A DNA stretch of 42,724 bases from WRIS01 sp050945135 (GTDB lineage Bacteria > Actinomycetota > Coriobacteriia > Coriobacteriales > Eggerthellaceae): positions 1-42,724 of the forward strand of contig JBMNSJ010000015.1 in assembly GCA_050945135.1 (NCBI GenBank), written 5' to 3'. The notes under the pieces were generated by a model, which did no database searches, was not told where the DNA came from, and saw only the letters and a program-made list of their open reading frames with translations. The translations under genes were made by a program, and so were the position numbers. Of this stretch, positions 32,040-40,742 are shown piece after piece (the stretch's first letter is position 1; every line of letters starts with the position of its first letter).

Positions 32040-33428
32040 GTGGCTCGACCAGTGAACGAGGACCGACGCAAAGAGAAGATTGACCTTATCCTTGATGGCG
32101 CTCGTAGCGTTTTTCAACGAAAAGGCTTTCTTGCTGTCAGCATGAAAGACATTATTGATGAGTGCAACATCAGTCGTGGTGGTCTCTATTTGTACTTCGC
32201 CTCAGTTGATGAAGTCTTTCTTGCCGTAATAGCCAGACGCGTTGAACATCGTTTTAGCGAAGTCATCAAGGCAAAGGAAAACAATACTGACTTCTTCCAG
32301 CTCCTTGATATGTATTTTCAGGAGCAAAAACGACGTCTGCTCGAACTTGAAACAAGCCTCCTTCGCGCTACCTATGAATACCTCTTCACCCATCAAGACA
32401 GCGAAGACACCCGTTTTCAGGCCGAACAAACCGCTTACACCACTAAGACTATGACCGAAATCCTGCAACTCGGTGTTCAACAGAAAGCCCTGCGAAACGA
32501 AAACATCGAAGCAATCGCCGAAAACTTCGTATACACAATTGAGGGCTTAAGCGTTCTGAGCTTGCTTGGGGGTCTTGGCGAAGAAGATATCGATAAGCAA
32601 TTTAACCTCATGCGCTCAATGCTTTTCCTGCAAAGCCCCTTACACGCAAACGCCCCCTTCCCCATCAAGCCTCTACGTGTGCTTGTTACGGCCGGCGATA
32701 CCTCTGAGCGCATCGACGGGGTGCGCAAAATTGTCAACCCAGCAACGGGACGCCTTGGCAGCCTTACTGCAGACATGTTTGCCATGGCACAGGCTTCGGT
32801 CACCTATATATGCGGACAAAATGCGCAGCAGCCTACTCAGAAAATGGAATCGACTCATATTATTGAGAGCGTAGAAGAATGTGCCCAAACAATCGATTCT
32901 ATCCTCGAAAAAGAATGCTTTGACTGCATCGTTCATACCATGGCAGTAAGCGAATACACGCTTCGTCGCGTGACGACCGCACAAGAGCTTGCTGCAGATA
33001 TTACGCACAATCTTGAAGACGCAAAAAAAGCCTCTCTCGAAGAACTCGTCGAGAAAAGTCTTCGAGCGCGAAAACCGCAACGCGACAACAAACGCATTCC
33101 TGCCGACATTAAAGACATCGTTTTCGTTATGGATCCCGCACCCAATATCATGGAGAACATGCGCGCAAAGCAGCCGCAAGCTCTGCTGATAGGCTTTTTG
33201 CTTGAGGTCGACCTTCCACGCGAGCAGCTTATTGAGTCTGCAAAAGAACAAATCATAAGCGACAACTGCGATTACGTACTCGCAAACGAAGTTGGGGACA
33301 TCACCGACTCCCAACATCTCGCTGTGCTTGTTGCCGCAAACGGCGAAGTGATTGATTTAAGCACCAAACAAGAAATCGCTCAGATGATTATCAAGTGCGC
33401 CCTTGAACATGAAGGTCAAAAAGCATAG
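32040..33428 (+). CDS. TetR-family DNA-binding domain fused to a CoaB-like domain; candidate pantothenate/CoA regulator
   Basis: A 462-residue fusion. Residues 1-200 are a TetR protein: the helix-turn-helix at about 33-52 (SMKDIIDECNISRGGLYLYF) plus a helical ligand/dimer domain. Residues 211-455 resemble monofunctional phosphopantothenoylcysteine synthetase of the streptococcal CoaB type: LRVLVTAGDTSERIDGVRKIVNPATGRLG, VHTMAVSEYT, KRIPADIKDIVFV, ALLIGFLLEVD, DYVLANEV. Asn233 of the N-x2-(S/T)G motif is kept. The Lys positions expected near KI(P/S)S and PKII appear changed (Arg352, Asn369 by eye), so catalysis is doubtful and ligand sensing likely. GTG 32040 follows AAGGAGGG. The gene is divergent from the pan operon and their promoters share dyads. 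I infer that it represses pan genes in response to a CoA intermediate or CTP. Confidence 0.85.
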   Translation: MARPVNEDRRKEKIDLILDGARSVFQRKGFLAVSMKDIIDECNISRGGLYLYFASVDEVFLAVIARRVEHRFSEVIKAKENNTDFFQLLDMYFQEQKRRLLELETSLLRATYEYLFTHQDSEDTRFQAEQTAYTTKTMTEILQLGVQQKALRNENIEAIAENFVYTIEGLSVLSLLGGLGEEDIDKQFNLMRSMLFLQSPLHANAPFPIKPLRVLVTAGDTSERIDGVRKIVNPATGRLGSLTADMFAMAQASVTYICGQNAQQPTQKMESTHIIESVEECAQTIDSILEKECFDCIVHTMAVSEYTLRRVTTAQELAADITHNLEDAKKASLEELVEKSLRARKPQRDNKRIPADIKDIVFVMDPAPNIMENMRAKQPQALLIGFLLEVDLPREQLIESAKEQIISDNCDYVLANEVGDITDSQHLAVLVAANGEVIDLSTKQEIAQMIIKCALEHEGQKA

Positions 33429-33602
33429 GCTCTCATTTCACTTTACCGGCAGTCTGCACTGAATCCTCTTTCGTATCCGAAAGACTCATCTAGGACTGCC
33501 CAATCTCATACCCCTCACAAGCCGCGGCAAGCACTCGTTCAATTCGCAGTATAAGCACGGGACTGTAAGATAGCCGTTTACTCTTCAACCCAGCTCCTGC
33601 CA

Positions 33603-33608
33603 TATAAT
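33603..33608 (+). promoter_or_regulatory. Possible -10 box for the FIST-aldehyde dehydrogenase genes
   Basis: A perfect TATAAT lies 80 bp before the FIST start codon. No good -35 box is present at 16-18 bp, so an activator may be needed or the match may be chance. The rest of the 260-bp gap shows nothing recognisable. Confidence 0.35.
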
Positions 33609-33688
33609 AGAAGCGCTGGGGCTTTATTCGACCGCAACCAGCGATCGCTCTCCCAGCACAATATTCAAGCTTTTAAGGAGGATACGCG

Positions 33689-34846
33689 ATGATACGATGC
33701 AACACAGGTTCAAGCATCCTAGACGATGCATTTGAGGCAGGAAAACAAGCGGCGTCCAAGGCAAAAGAGGGGCTATCTGATATTAAGATGGCTTTTGTCT
33801 ATTCGAGCGTTGCTTACGCTTCTGGCGATCTTTTGGCAGGAATCAAACAAGAGCTTCCCAGCACTCCTTTTATTGGAAATACGTCGAGCGCTGGCGTAAT
33901 TACGCCCGAAGGATTCATCTCAAGTGATGACGGCTTCGTGGGCATCATGGCAGTATCTGGTGATGTCGAAATCGGTATCGCAGGCGGCGAGAAAACTGGG
34001 GATCCTCGCGAGTGCGGTAAACAATTGGCTCTTCAAGCTATGAAAAACGCGGGCAAAACTACCGCGCCTGATTATTTCTACATGGCTGCTCCTCCTGCAG
34101 AAGAAGAGTTCTTCTTAGCTGGTGTTTCTGAGGCCATCGGACGCGTGCCTTTCTTTGGAGGAAGTGCTGCCGATAACGAAATCTCTGGCGCCTGGGAGCT
34201 CTACACTCAGGAAGGTCACTTCTCAGACGGTCTCGTGCTTGCCTTCTTCTACGGCGACATGCCAATGACCAACCTCTTTACCGGTGCCTACCGCGAGACT
34301 GACAATGTTGGCATCATCACTAAAGTACGCGATAATCGCGTCCTCGTAGAGATTGACGGCGAACCTGCTTTGAAGAAGTATGCAAGCTGGGCTGGAGTAG
34401 ATCCTGAATCTCTCAAGGGTGGAGAGCTGCTTGTCTACACTATCACCTCTCCGCTAGGCGTTAAGGATCGCATGGGCAAACTTACCGCTATCAGGCACCC
34501 CATGAATGGCAACGACGATTATTCGATGAACATCGGTGCAAACCTCGCAGAAAAAACTGCCATCATTCGTATGGAAGGAAGCGTTGATGGTCTTATCTCA
34601 TCAGCGGCAGACAAGATCCGTGAGCTTATCGAGAGCGCTCCCACCCCACCATCCGCACTTCACCTCGTACATTGCGGAGGACGTTTAGTCGGTATTGGCA
34701 ATCGCAGGGACGAAATGGCCGCAGCCGTTTTAGAGGCAGCGGGAGACATTCCTTTCATCATGGAGTTCACCTTTGGAGAGTACGGCTTTGTAGATGACGG
34801 CGCCAACACTGTTGGTGGCTTGATGCTTTCTTACACAGCGTTTTAA
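33689..34846 (+). CDS. FIST domain-containing protein (FIST_N plus FIST_C)
   Basis: A 385-residue soluble protein made only of the two FIST domains. The N-terminal part has AFVYSSVAYASGDLLAGI...PFIGNTSSAGVITPEG and VPFFGGSAADN. The C-terminal part has FGEYGFVDDGANTVGGLMLSY. FIST is a predicted small-ligand sensor usually coupled to histidine kinases, chemotaxis proteins or cyclases. Here it stands alone, without an output domain. AAGGAGG precedes the ATG by 7 bases. The aldehyde dehydrogenase gene begins 44 bp downstream in the same direction, so both may serve the metabolism of one small molecule. Confidence 0.88.
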   Translation: MIRCNTGSSILDDAFEAGKQAASKAKEGLSDIKMAFVYSSVAYASGDLLAGIKQELPSTPFIGNTSSAGVITPEGFISSDDGFVGIMAVSGDVEIGIAGGEKTGDPRECGKQLALQAMKNAGKTTAPDYFYMAAPPAEEEFFLAGVSEAIGRVPFFGGSAADNEISGAWELYTQEGHFSDGLVLAFFYGDMPMTNLFTGAYRETDNVGIITKVRDNRVLVEIDGEPALKKYASWAGVDPESLKGGELLVYTITSPLGVKDRMGKLTAIRHPMNGNDDYSMNIGANLAEKTAIIRMEGSVDGLISSAADKIRELIESAPTPPSALHLVHCGGRLVGIGNRRDEMAAAVLEAAGDIPFIMEFTFGEYGFVDDGANTVGGLMLSYTAF

Positions 34847-34890
34847 TTGATAGTAATGTATTTATATTGGTGTATTGAGGAGGACTGCGA

Positions 34891-36327
34891 ATGAAAATGA
34901 TAATCAACGGACAGGCGGTCGATGCGTCTGATGGCCAGGTCATTGAAGTTATAAACCCTGCTACCGGCGCGGTAGTTGACACCGTTCCTTCAGCTACTGA
35001 AGCAGACGTAGCTCGGGCGGTGCAAATGGCAGTAGCTGGTCAGAAAACGTGGGCCCAGGTGCCTGTGTATGAGCGAGGAGAAATCTTGATGCGTTTTCTC
35101 GATTTAGTTGAAGAAAACAAGGAATCACTCGCGCAAACACTTTCACAAGAGACGGGCAAGCCCATTACCGAAGCTCGTGGTGAAATTGCCAACATTCCCA
35201 TTGCTTTTAAGGCATTTGTTGAGCGTGCGAAGCATCTATATCATGAAGCTATTCCTCCTGGAATCGAGCAAGGACAAGAATCTCATATTCAGCTTGTTGT
35301 TCGCGAACCAATCGGTGTAGTGGCTTGCATCATCCCCTTTAACTTCCCTTGCGATTTATTCGACCAAAAAGTTGCCCCAACTTTGATGGCAGGCAATGCT
35401 GCAATCGTTAAGCCTTCAACGGATAATCCACTGACGCTTTGCATGCTTTCCGAGCTCCTCGTACGCGCGGGTGTCAGCGATGGCGCAATCCAGATTGTCA
35501 CCGGACGCGGCTCAAAGGTTGGAAACTGGCTCTGCCAAAATCCTGACGTTCACATGATTACGCTTACTGGCTCAACTGAAGTAGGCATCGAGACCTACCG
35601 CAATGCCGCTAATCACCTTGCCCACATCGCGCTTGAGCTTGGCGGCAATGACGCCTTCATCATCTGCGAGGATGGCGATGTTGATCTTGCAGTTGAAGAG
35701 CTAATCTGGGGTCGTATGTATAACACCGGACAAGTATGTTGCGCGTCAAAGCGGTTCTTGGTTCATAACTCGATCAAAGAGGAATTCACCAACAAGGTAA
35801 TTGAGCGCGTTAAGCAAATTAAAACAGGCGAAGTTTCCGACGACGAAACGCAAATCGGCTGTCTGATTAGCGAAAAAGCCGCTATCACGGTTGAAGAGCA
35901 AATCAATAAAACCGTTGAACAAGGCGGGCGCATTGTGTATGGAGGGCAACGCAACGGTGCCTTCTGCGCCCCCACGGTTATTGCCGATGTCCCCAAAACA
36001 GCAGACGTAGCAAAAGATATGGAAATCTTTGGACCTGTTGTTCCCATCATTGGCTTTGATACACCAGAAGAAGCGGTAGAAATTGCCAACTCCTCAATGT
36101 TTGGCCTCTGCGGTTGCGTGTTCTCAGAGAACCAGAAAACTGCCTGGAAGGTTGCAAACCAACTTGAGTGCGGCGGGGTCGTTATCAATGGTGCAAGCTT
36201 CTTCAGAAGCTTCGAAATGCCTTTTGGTGGCTACAAGTATTCTGGTATTGGCAACGAAGGCGTTCTTTCAACCTACGAAGAGGTAACACGCACGAAAACA
36301 ATCGTCCTAAAGAATATTTTCGCGTAA
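34891..36327 (+). CDS. NAD(P)-dependent aldehyde dehydrogenase (succinate-semialdehyde/lactaldehyde-type)
   Basis: A 478-residue aldehyde dehydrogenase. It has IIPFNFP with oxyanion Asn151, cofactor Lys174 in VKPS, TGSTEVG, general base Glu249 in LELGGNDAF, and nucleophile Cys283 in NTGQVCCASKR. The tail has MPFGGYKYSGIGNEG. Length and motifs place it near GabD/lactaldehyde dehydrogenases, but the substrate cannot be fixed. The ribosome site GAGGAGG lies 8 bases upstream. It follows the FIST gene and ends at a strong terminator. Confidence 0.92.
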   Translation: MKMIINGQAVDASDGQVIEVINPATGAVVDTVPSATEADVARAVQMAVAGQKTWAQVPVYERGEILMRFLDLVEENKESLAQTLSQETGKPITEARGEIANIPIAFKAFVERAKHLYHEAIPPGIEQGQESHIQLVVREPIGVVACIIPFNFPCDLFDQKVAPTLMAGNAAIVKPSTDNPLTLCMLSELLVRAGVSDGAIQIVTGRGSKVGNWLCQNPDVHMITLTGSTEVGIETYRNAANHLAHIALELGGNDAFIICEDGDVDLAVEELIWGRMYNTGQVCCASKRFLVHNSIKEEFTNKVIERVKQIKTGEVSDDETQIGCLISEKAAITVEEQINKTVEQGGRIVYGGQRNGAFCAPTVIADVPKTADVAKDMEIFGPVVPIIGFDTPEEAVEIANSSMFGLCGCVFSENQKTAWKVANQLECGGVVINGASFFRSFEMPFGGYKYSGIGNEGVLSTYEEVTRTKTIVLKNIFA

Positions 36328-36353
36328 TCTTTCCTCTAACGCATAGTATCTGT

Positions 36354-36382
36354 GAGGCTGCCTACAAGGGCAGCCTCTTTTT
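36354..36382 (+). terminator. Rho-independent terminator after the aldehyde dehydrogenase gene
   Basis: GAGGCTGCC (36354-36362) pairs perfectly with GGCAGCCTC (36369-36377) around 6 nt and is followed by five T. Confidence 0.93.
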
Positions 36383-36429
36383 GCTCTACAGCTCCCATAC
36401 AAAGATAAAAGCACGTGGGCGTGCAGCAT

Positions 36430-36461
36430 AAAGCCCTCCAGCATTCCAGCTGAAGGGCTTT
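36430..36461 (-). terminator. Terminator after the Ord/DapB-like gene
   Basis: AAAGCCCT-C-CAGC (36430-36442) pairs with GCTG-A-AGGGCTTT (36449-36461) around 6 nt. It lies 26 bp beyond the stop at 36488. The A/T arms can act as U-tracts both ways. Confidence 0.75.
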
Positions 36462-36487
36462 ATATTTGTGCTTTACAACGCTATTGC

Positions 36488-37549
36488 TTAATGACAACCG
36501 CACCCGCATCCGCCGTTATCTACATAAAGATGCATAGGGTATGAGAGGTATTGTACCGGCTCAAGTTTTTCAACCGTGATATAACCTGCTGGCGCGTTAA
36601 GCACGGTAGGAATTCTATTGACGATATCAGCACAGGTATGCTCTACCGTTGCTGGCTTCTCAACCGAGAATTTCGTGTCGGGCTCACCGATAATCTTCCA
36701 GTCACACATATCGCCGTCATCAGGTCCGTATACTTTACCAATGCACTGCGTTTCGATAACTGGACCCTGGAAGGTCTCAGTCGTAACAACTGCACTCATT
36801 CCAATGCAATTTCCTTTAGGGATAGTTTCGCCTAAGGTTTCCGAATAGAGGTCGCTGTCATGAAAGTAGGGAACGCATTTTTGTGTTTGCGATTTAATGG
36901 TCCAGCCCATCAAATTACATAAAGACTCATTTGAGTTCCATACATAACTTGGCTCTAAGGTTTCAGGATGAGCAATTTTCTCCTCAAACTCCTCAGGCGT
37001 CATGCCAGCACCGTGAGCTTCAGCCAAGGCAAGTCCGTAATCTTCCACGTTGTAGCTGGTAGCTCCTTCAATACGGTCGATACGTTGCACACCGCCCGCT
37101 ACACAACCAATCATATTGATCCAATAAATATCTTGCATGCCTGCACCAACGATGGTGCATCCAGTCTCTTTTGCTAAAGCATCTAGCTTATTAGTAATCT
37201 CTGGTGAAGTGGTCCAGGGATAAATAGCTTCTTCGCAGGTGGTAACTACATTAATCCCACGAGCTACACACTTCTCGAAGTGAGGATACACATCAGACAT
37301 AAAACTAAATAAAGTGAGTACCGCAATATCTGGATCGCTCTCGTCTAGAACCCTATCAGCATCATCAGATATCTTTACACCAAGCTCAAAACCGAGCTCT
37401 GCATACATTCCCACGTCCATTCCTACTACATCTGGGTTTACATCAATAGCGCCAACAATTTCGGCTCCACTTTCATACAAATAACGAAGCGTATACTTCG
37501 CCATTTTCCCGCATCCGTACTGCACAACCCTAATTTTTTCTCTGTTCAT
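36488..37549 (-). CDS. DapB/2,4-diaminopentanoate dehydrogenase-like oxidoreductase with Cys-rich tail
   Basis: A 353-residue NAD(P)-dependent enzyme. The N-terminal Rossmann motif VVQYGCGKMAKYTLRYL and IVGAIDVNPDVVGMDVG match the dihydrodipicolinate reductase-like family that includes Ord (2,4-diaminopentanoate dehydrogenase). Other segments are TCEEAIYPW, TIVGAGMQDIYWINMIG and the DYGLALAEAHGAGM region. No ornithine-fermentation genes are adjacent, so the substrate is open. The last residues are GGCGCGCH, a metal-binding-like tail. ATG 37549 follows GGGAGAGGG. The gene is divergent from the Fur-type regulator, and the tail hints at a link with metals. Confidence 0.8.
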   Translation of the reverse strand: MNREKIRVVQYGCGKMAKYTLRYLYESGAEIVGAIDVNPDVVGMDVGMYAELGFELGVKISDDADRVLDESDPDIAVLTLFSFMSDVYPHFEKCVARGINVVTTCEEAIYPWTTSPEITNKLDALAKETGCTIVGAGMQDIYWINMIGCVAGGVQRIDRIEGATSYNVEDYGLALAEAHGAGMTPEEFEEKIAHPETLEPSYVWNSNESLCNLMGWTIKSQTQKCVPYFHDSDLYSETLGETIPKGNCIGMSAVVTTETFQGPVIETQCIGKVYGPDDGDMCDWKIIGEPDTKFSVEKPATVEHTCADIVNRIPTVLNAPAGYITVEKLEPVQYLSYPMHLYVDNGGCGCGCH

Positions 37550-37697
37550 ACCCTCTCCCTTCCTCTGTTCATACGCCTTCAATCATAATCGTCCCAGCTC
37601 TCAAGGTTGCCAACCTATACTAAAACGTAACGAAGGCTGCTCAGCCCCACGGCATCACCTAGTTACGCCAACAAACAAATCAAGACAGCAGATGAAT

Positions 37698-37750
37698 TTG
37701 ACACTCATTCTCAAATTGCTATACTGTCAAGAATTGCGAATGGTTCTCAA
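37698..37750 (+). promoter_or_regulatory. Promoter of the zinc operon with two Fur/Zur-type boxes
   Basis: TTGACA (37698-37703), a 16-bp spacer and TATACT (37720-37725) form the promoter. Box 2 (37734-37750) reads TTG-C-GAA-TGG-TTC-T-CAA, a perfect TTGNGAA-N3-TTCNCAA dyad just after the expected start site. Box 1 (37698-37714) overlaps the -35 box and keeps TTG...TTCTCAA. Their centres are 36 bp apart. Binding by the downstream Fur-type protein would repress the operon. Confidence 0.7.
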
Positions 37751-37767
37751 ATTTTTGAAGGGTATGC

Positions 37768-38160
37768 GTGAAAAAGTACAACACTACACAAAGGAAACTT
37801 CTACTCGATTTTCTCAAAAGAAATTCTGATAGGCAGTTTTCGATTGAAGCAATCGTTGCCGAGCTTTGCGATACGGAAAATATCAGCTCTAGCTCGATTT
37901 ATCGCAATATCAACGACATGATTGAAGAGGGCTCGGTAGCACGTTTTCCCGCCCAGGGAACACGCCAGTTTCTCTATCAATACGTCGGAGACGAACATTG
38001 CAAAAATCACATCCATTTAAAATGCGAAGCCTGCGGCGAGCTTTTTCACCTTGACGAACTTGCCATGAGCCAGATTGTGGGCTCTATCGAGAGCAGCAAG
38101 GCTTTCACCATCGATATACAAAAAACCATCCTGTATGGAACTTGCGAGAAATGTAATTAG
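37768..38160 (+). CDS. Fur-family metalloregulator, probably Zur
   Basis: A 130-residue Fur-family repressor. The winged helix (1-75) has NTTQRKLLLDFLKRNSDRQFSIEAI and SSSSIYRNINDMIEEGSVARF. The dimer domain has HIHLKCEACGELFHLDE with a CxxC and His ligands. A second CxxC (YGTCEKC) near the end completes the structural zinc site. It heads a zinc-uptake operon, which supports Zur over Fur or PerR, although the regulatory metal is not proven. The start is GTG 37768 after GAAGGG. Operator-like boxes in its own promoter imply autorepression under zinc sufficiency. Confidence 0.88.
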   Translation: MKKYNTTQRKLLLDFLKRNSDRQFSIEAIVAELCDTENISSSSIYRNINDMIEEGSVARFPAQGTRQFLYQYVGDEHCKNHIHLKCEACGELFHLDELAMSQIVGSIESSKAFTIDIQKTILYGTCEKCN

Positions 38161-38171
38161 GAGTAACCTTC

Positions 38172-39158
38172 ATGAAAAAACTGATAGCTTGCATTGTGGC
38201 CTTGAGCTTGGCCGTCTTCCCCTTTGTTGCCTGCTCGAATTCGCAAGCTCAATCAAATGAAGACACGATCAACGTTGTTTGCACCTACTTTCCCCAGTAC
38301 GACTGGGCCAAGGAGATAATTGGCGAAACCGATACTTCTGTTGAGCTCAATCTCCTTCTAGATAATGGGGTTGATCTACATAGCTTCCAGCCAAGCGCTG
38401 AAGATATCGCAGCTATTTCAAACTGCGATTTATTTATTTACGTTGGAGGCGAGTCCGACCTATGGGTCGAGGATGTTCTGAAAACCTCAGCTAACGAAGA
38501 CATGATTGTCATTAATCTTATGGAAGCCCTTGGAGATTCGGTCAAAATTGAAGAGATCAAAGAGGGAATGCAAAGCGAGGAAGAATCCGACCACAGCGAC
38601 GCACACGAACATGAAGATAGCGAATACGATGAGCATATATGGCTTTCCCTCAGAAATGCAGAGAAGCTTAGCCAGCAAATCGCCGATGCTCTTTCCGAGC
38701 TCGATTCAGAAAACTCGAGCAGTTACCAAGCGAATTGCCAAGCTTATGCCGAGCAACTCGCCACGCTCGATGGAGAATATCAAGATCTTGTAAACCAGTC
38801 TGCCTATAACACGCTTCTCTTTGGTGACCGCTTCCCTTTTCGTTATTTAGTAGATGATTATAATCTTGATTACTATGCAGCTTTTGCTGGTTGTTCTTCA
38901 GAGACTGCTGCAAGCTTTGAAACAATAGTTACCCTAGCAAGAATTCTTGACGAGCAAAACCTAAAGACGGTGATGGTAACCGAAAACTCTGATGAAGCGA
39001 TTGCGAAGGCGATTATCCAGAACTCACAAAATAAGAATCAGCAGATTCGCGCACTCAACTCCATGCAATCTGTTACCGCTTCAGAACTTGCTTCAGGCAC
39101 GAGCTACATCTCTCTTGCCGAGAGCAATCTTGAAGTTCTGAAAGAAGCTTTGAACTGA
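38172..39158 (+). CDS. znuA: Zinc ABC transporter substrate-binding lipoprotein (ZnuA/AdcA type)
   Basis: A 328-residue cluster A-I binding protein. The signal peptide ends in lipobox FVAC (Cys21). Metal-site features are His in NGVDLHSFQPS, an acidic His-rich loop (HSDAHEHEDSEYDEHIW, about 140-157), and His in DEHIWLS. The third-ligand region reads FGDRFPFRYLVDDY, where classical ZnuA has His, so it belongs to the GDRFPFRY subgroup. The segment after it, GCSSETAASFETI, is typical of that subgroup. It lies 11 bp after the regulator gene and overlaps the ATPase start by one base. Confidence 0.92.
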   Translation: MKKLIACIVALSLAVFPFVACSNSQAQSNEDTINVVCTYFPQYDWAKEIIGETDTSVELNLLLDNGVDLHSFQPSAEDIAAISNCDLFIYVGGESDLWVEDVLKTSANEDMIVINLMEALGDSVKIEEIKEGMQSEEESDHSDAHEHEDSEYDEHIWLSLRNAEKLSQQIADALSELDSENSSSYQANCQAYAEQLATLDGEYQDLVNQSAYNTLLFGDRFPFRYLVDDYNLDYYAAFAGCSSETAASFETIVTLARILDEQNLKTVMVTENSDEAIAKAIIQNSQNKNQQIRALNSMQSVTASELASGTSYISLAESNLEVLKEALN

Positions 39159-39886
39159 TGGCCAATCAAGCAAACAAGACCTTACTACGTTGCGATGACA
39201 TGTCATTCGGCTACGATGGAACGCCTGTAGTCAAACAGCTAAGCTTTAGCGTAGAAGAAGGTGATTATCTCTGCATCGTTGGAGAAAATGGTGCGGGAAA
39301 AAGCACGCTTCTCAAAACCCTTCTCGGTCTCATTAGTCCCCTCCAGGGTAGCTTCGAGTTCAGCAATGGACTCAAGCAAACTGAGATTGGCTATCTTCCG
39401 CAGCAAGCCGCAATCCAGAAAGACTTTCCCGCCACCGTCAAAGAAGTTGTGCAGTCTGGCTGCCTCAACCGCTGCGGCATGCGCCCCTACTTCACCAAGG
39501 AGGAAAAAGCCCTGGTGACTGACGCTCTTAACAAGCTTGGGATTGAAGATTTGAAGTCGAAGAGCTATCGTGATCTCTCTGGCGGACAGCAGCAAAAGGT
39601 TCTTCTAGCTCGAGCATTATGCGCCACAAAACGAATACTCCTTCTTGATGAGCCTATGGCGAGCCTAGATCCAATAGCGAGTGCCGATATGTATCAAACC
39701 ATTGAAAGCCTCAATACTCACGATGGAATAACAATAGTCATGATTTCGCATGATATCTCGGCTGCAATCCCCTATGCCAGTGATGTGCTCCATCTAGGAA
39801 ATCAAACCAGGCTCTTCTTTGGTAAGCGTGAAGACTACCCCAAAAGTCCGCTCTATGAGAGCACCTGCGTCAAGCGAGGTGCATGA
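39158..39886 (+). CDS. znuC: Zinc ABC transporter ATP-binding protein
   Basis: A 242-residue ATPase. Walker A is GENGAGKSTLLK, followed by a Q-loop (YLPQQ), signature LSGGQQQK, Walker B RILLLDEPMASLD and an intact H-loop (MISHD). This is the ZnuC/MntB-type importer ATPase family. The start codon shares a base with the binding-protein stop (TGATG). The next permease gene starts 4 bp after its stop, so all parts of the importer are co-translated. Confidence 0.94.
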   Translation: MANQANKTLLRCDDMSFGYDGTPVVKQLSFSVEEGDYLCIVGENGAGKSTLLKTLLGLISPLQGSFEFSNGLKQTEIGYLPQQAAIQKDFPATVKEVVQSGCLNRCGMRPYFTKEEKALVTDALNKLGIEDLKSKSYRDLSGGQQQKVLLARALCATKRILLLDEPMASLDPIASADMYQTIESLNTHDGITIVMISHDISAAIPYASDVLHLGNQTRLFFGKREDYPKSPLYESTCVKRGA

Positions 39887-39890
39887 CTCG

Positions 39891-40742
39891 ATGGAGCTTA
39901 TGCTTGACAAGCTGGTCATATACCTCGAGTACCCCTTTGTTCGCTACGCTTTAATTGTTGGCGTTCTGATTGCGCTTTGTTCGTCTCTGTTTGGTGCAAC
40001 ACTTGTATTGAAGCGCTTCTCGTTTATTGGAGATGGGCTTTCGCATGTTGCCTTCGGTGCTGTTGCAATTGCTGCTGTTCTTAACCTGTCGAATAATATG
40101 CTGTTGGTGGCTCCTGTCACGATTGTCTTCGCTGTACTTCTTTTGAGAACAGGGCAAAACGCCAAAGTCAAAGGAGATGCAGCACTTGCCATGCTGTCGG
40201 TGGGCGCTCTAGCAGTAGGCTATATGCTCATGAACATATTTCCAACCTCCACCAATCTTTCCGGTGACGTCTGCACAACGCTCTTTGGTTCAACCTCAAT
40301 CCTCACCTTAAGCACCACTGATGTCTGGACAAGTCTTGTCATGTCAATTGTCGTAATTGGGTTGTTCCTCCTGTTCTACCATAAGATTTTTGCCGTTACC
40401 TTTGATGAAGACTTCGCTAAAGCAACCGGCACCAAAACAAATCTCTACAACCTATTAATTGCCGTAGTCATCGCTCTCATTATTGTTCTTGCGATGCAGC
40501 TTGTGGGAGCCCTTCTCATCTCAGCACTTGTCGTGTTTCCAGCTCTTTCTGCTATGCGTCTTGTCGGAAGCTTTAAGTCGGTTATCTTATGTTCAGCAAT
40601 TATCTCGGTAGTGTGCGCTAGTGCGGGCATGCTGATTTCGATTCTTGCGAGCACGCCGGTTGGTGCAACTATTGTTATCGTTAACATTGTCGTCTTCGGT
40701 TTTTGCTATCTTCTCGGATTTCTAACGGGAGTTCGTCGATGA
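39891..40742 (+). CDS. znuB: Zinc ABC transporter permease
   Basis: A 283-residue ABC-3 family permease with about eight helices. The family segments RFSFIGDGLSHVAFGAVAIA, FDEDFAKATG and MQLVGALLISALVVFPALSAM are present. The start at 39891 (MELMLDKL) follows GAGGT and leaves a 4-bp gap to znuC; the longer upstream frame overlaps znuC and is not needed. The stop overlaps the next start codon (ATGA). Confidence 0.94.
   Translation: MELMLDKLVIYLEYPFVRYALIVGVLIALCSSLFGATLVLKRFSFIGDGLSHVAFGAVAIAAVLNLSNNMLLVAPVTIVFAVLLLRTGQNAKVKGDAALAMLSVGALAVGYMLMNIFPTSTNLSGDVCTTLFGSTSILTLSTTDVWTSLVMSIVVIGLFLLFYHKIFAVTFDEDFAKATGTKTNLYNLLIAVVIALIIVLAMQLVGALLISALVVFPALSAMRLVGSFKSVILCSAIISVVCASAGMLISILASTPVGATIVIVNIVVFGFCYLLGFLTGVRR

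Noticed and set aside
32673..33317. 214-codon minus-strand frame opposite the TetR-CoaB gene
   Set aside because: It is a shadow of the plus-strand gene; no motif or ribosome site was found.
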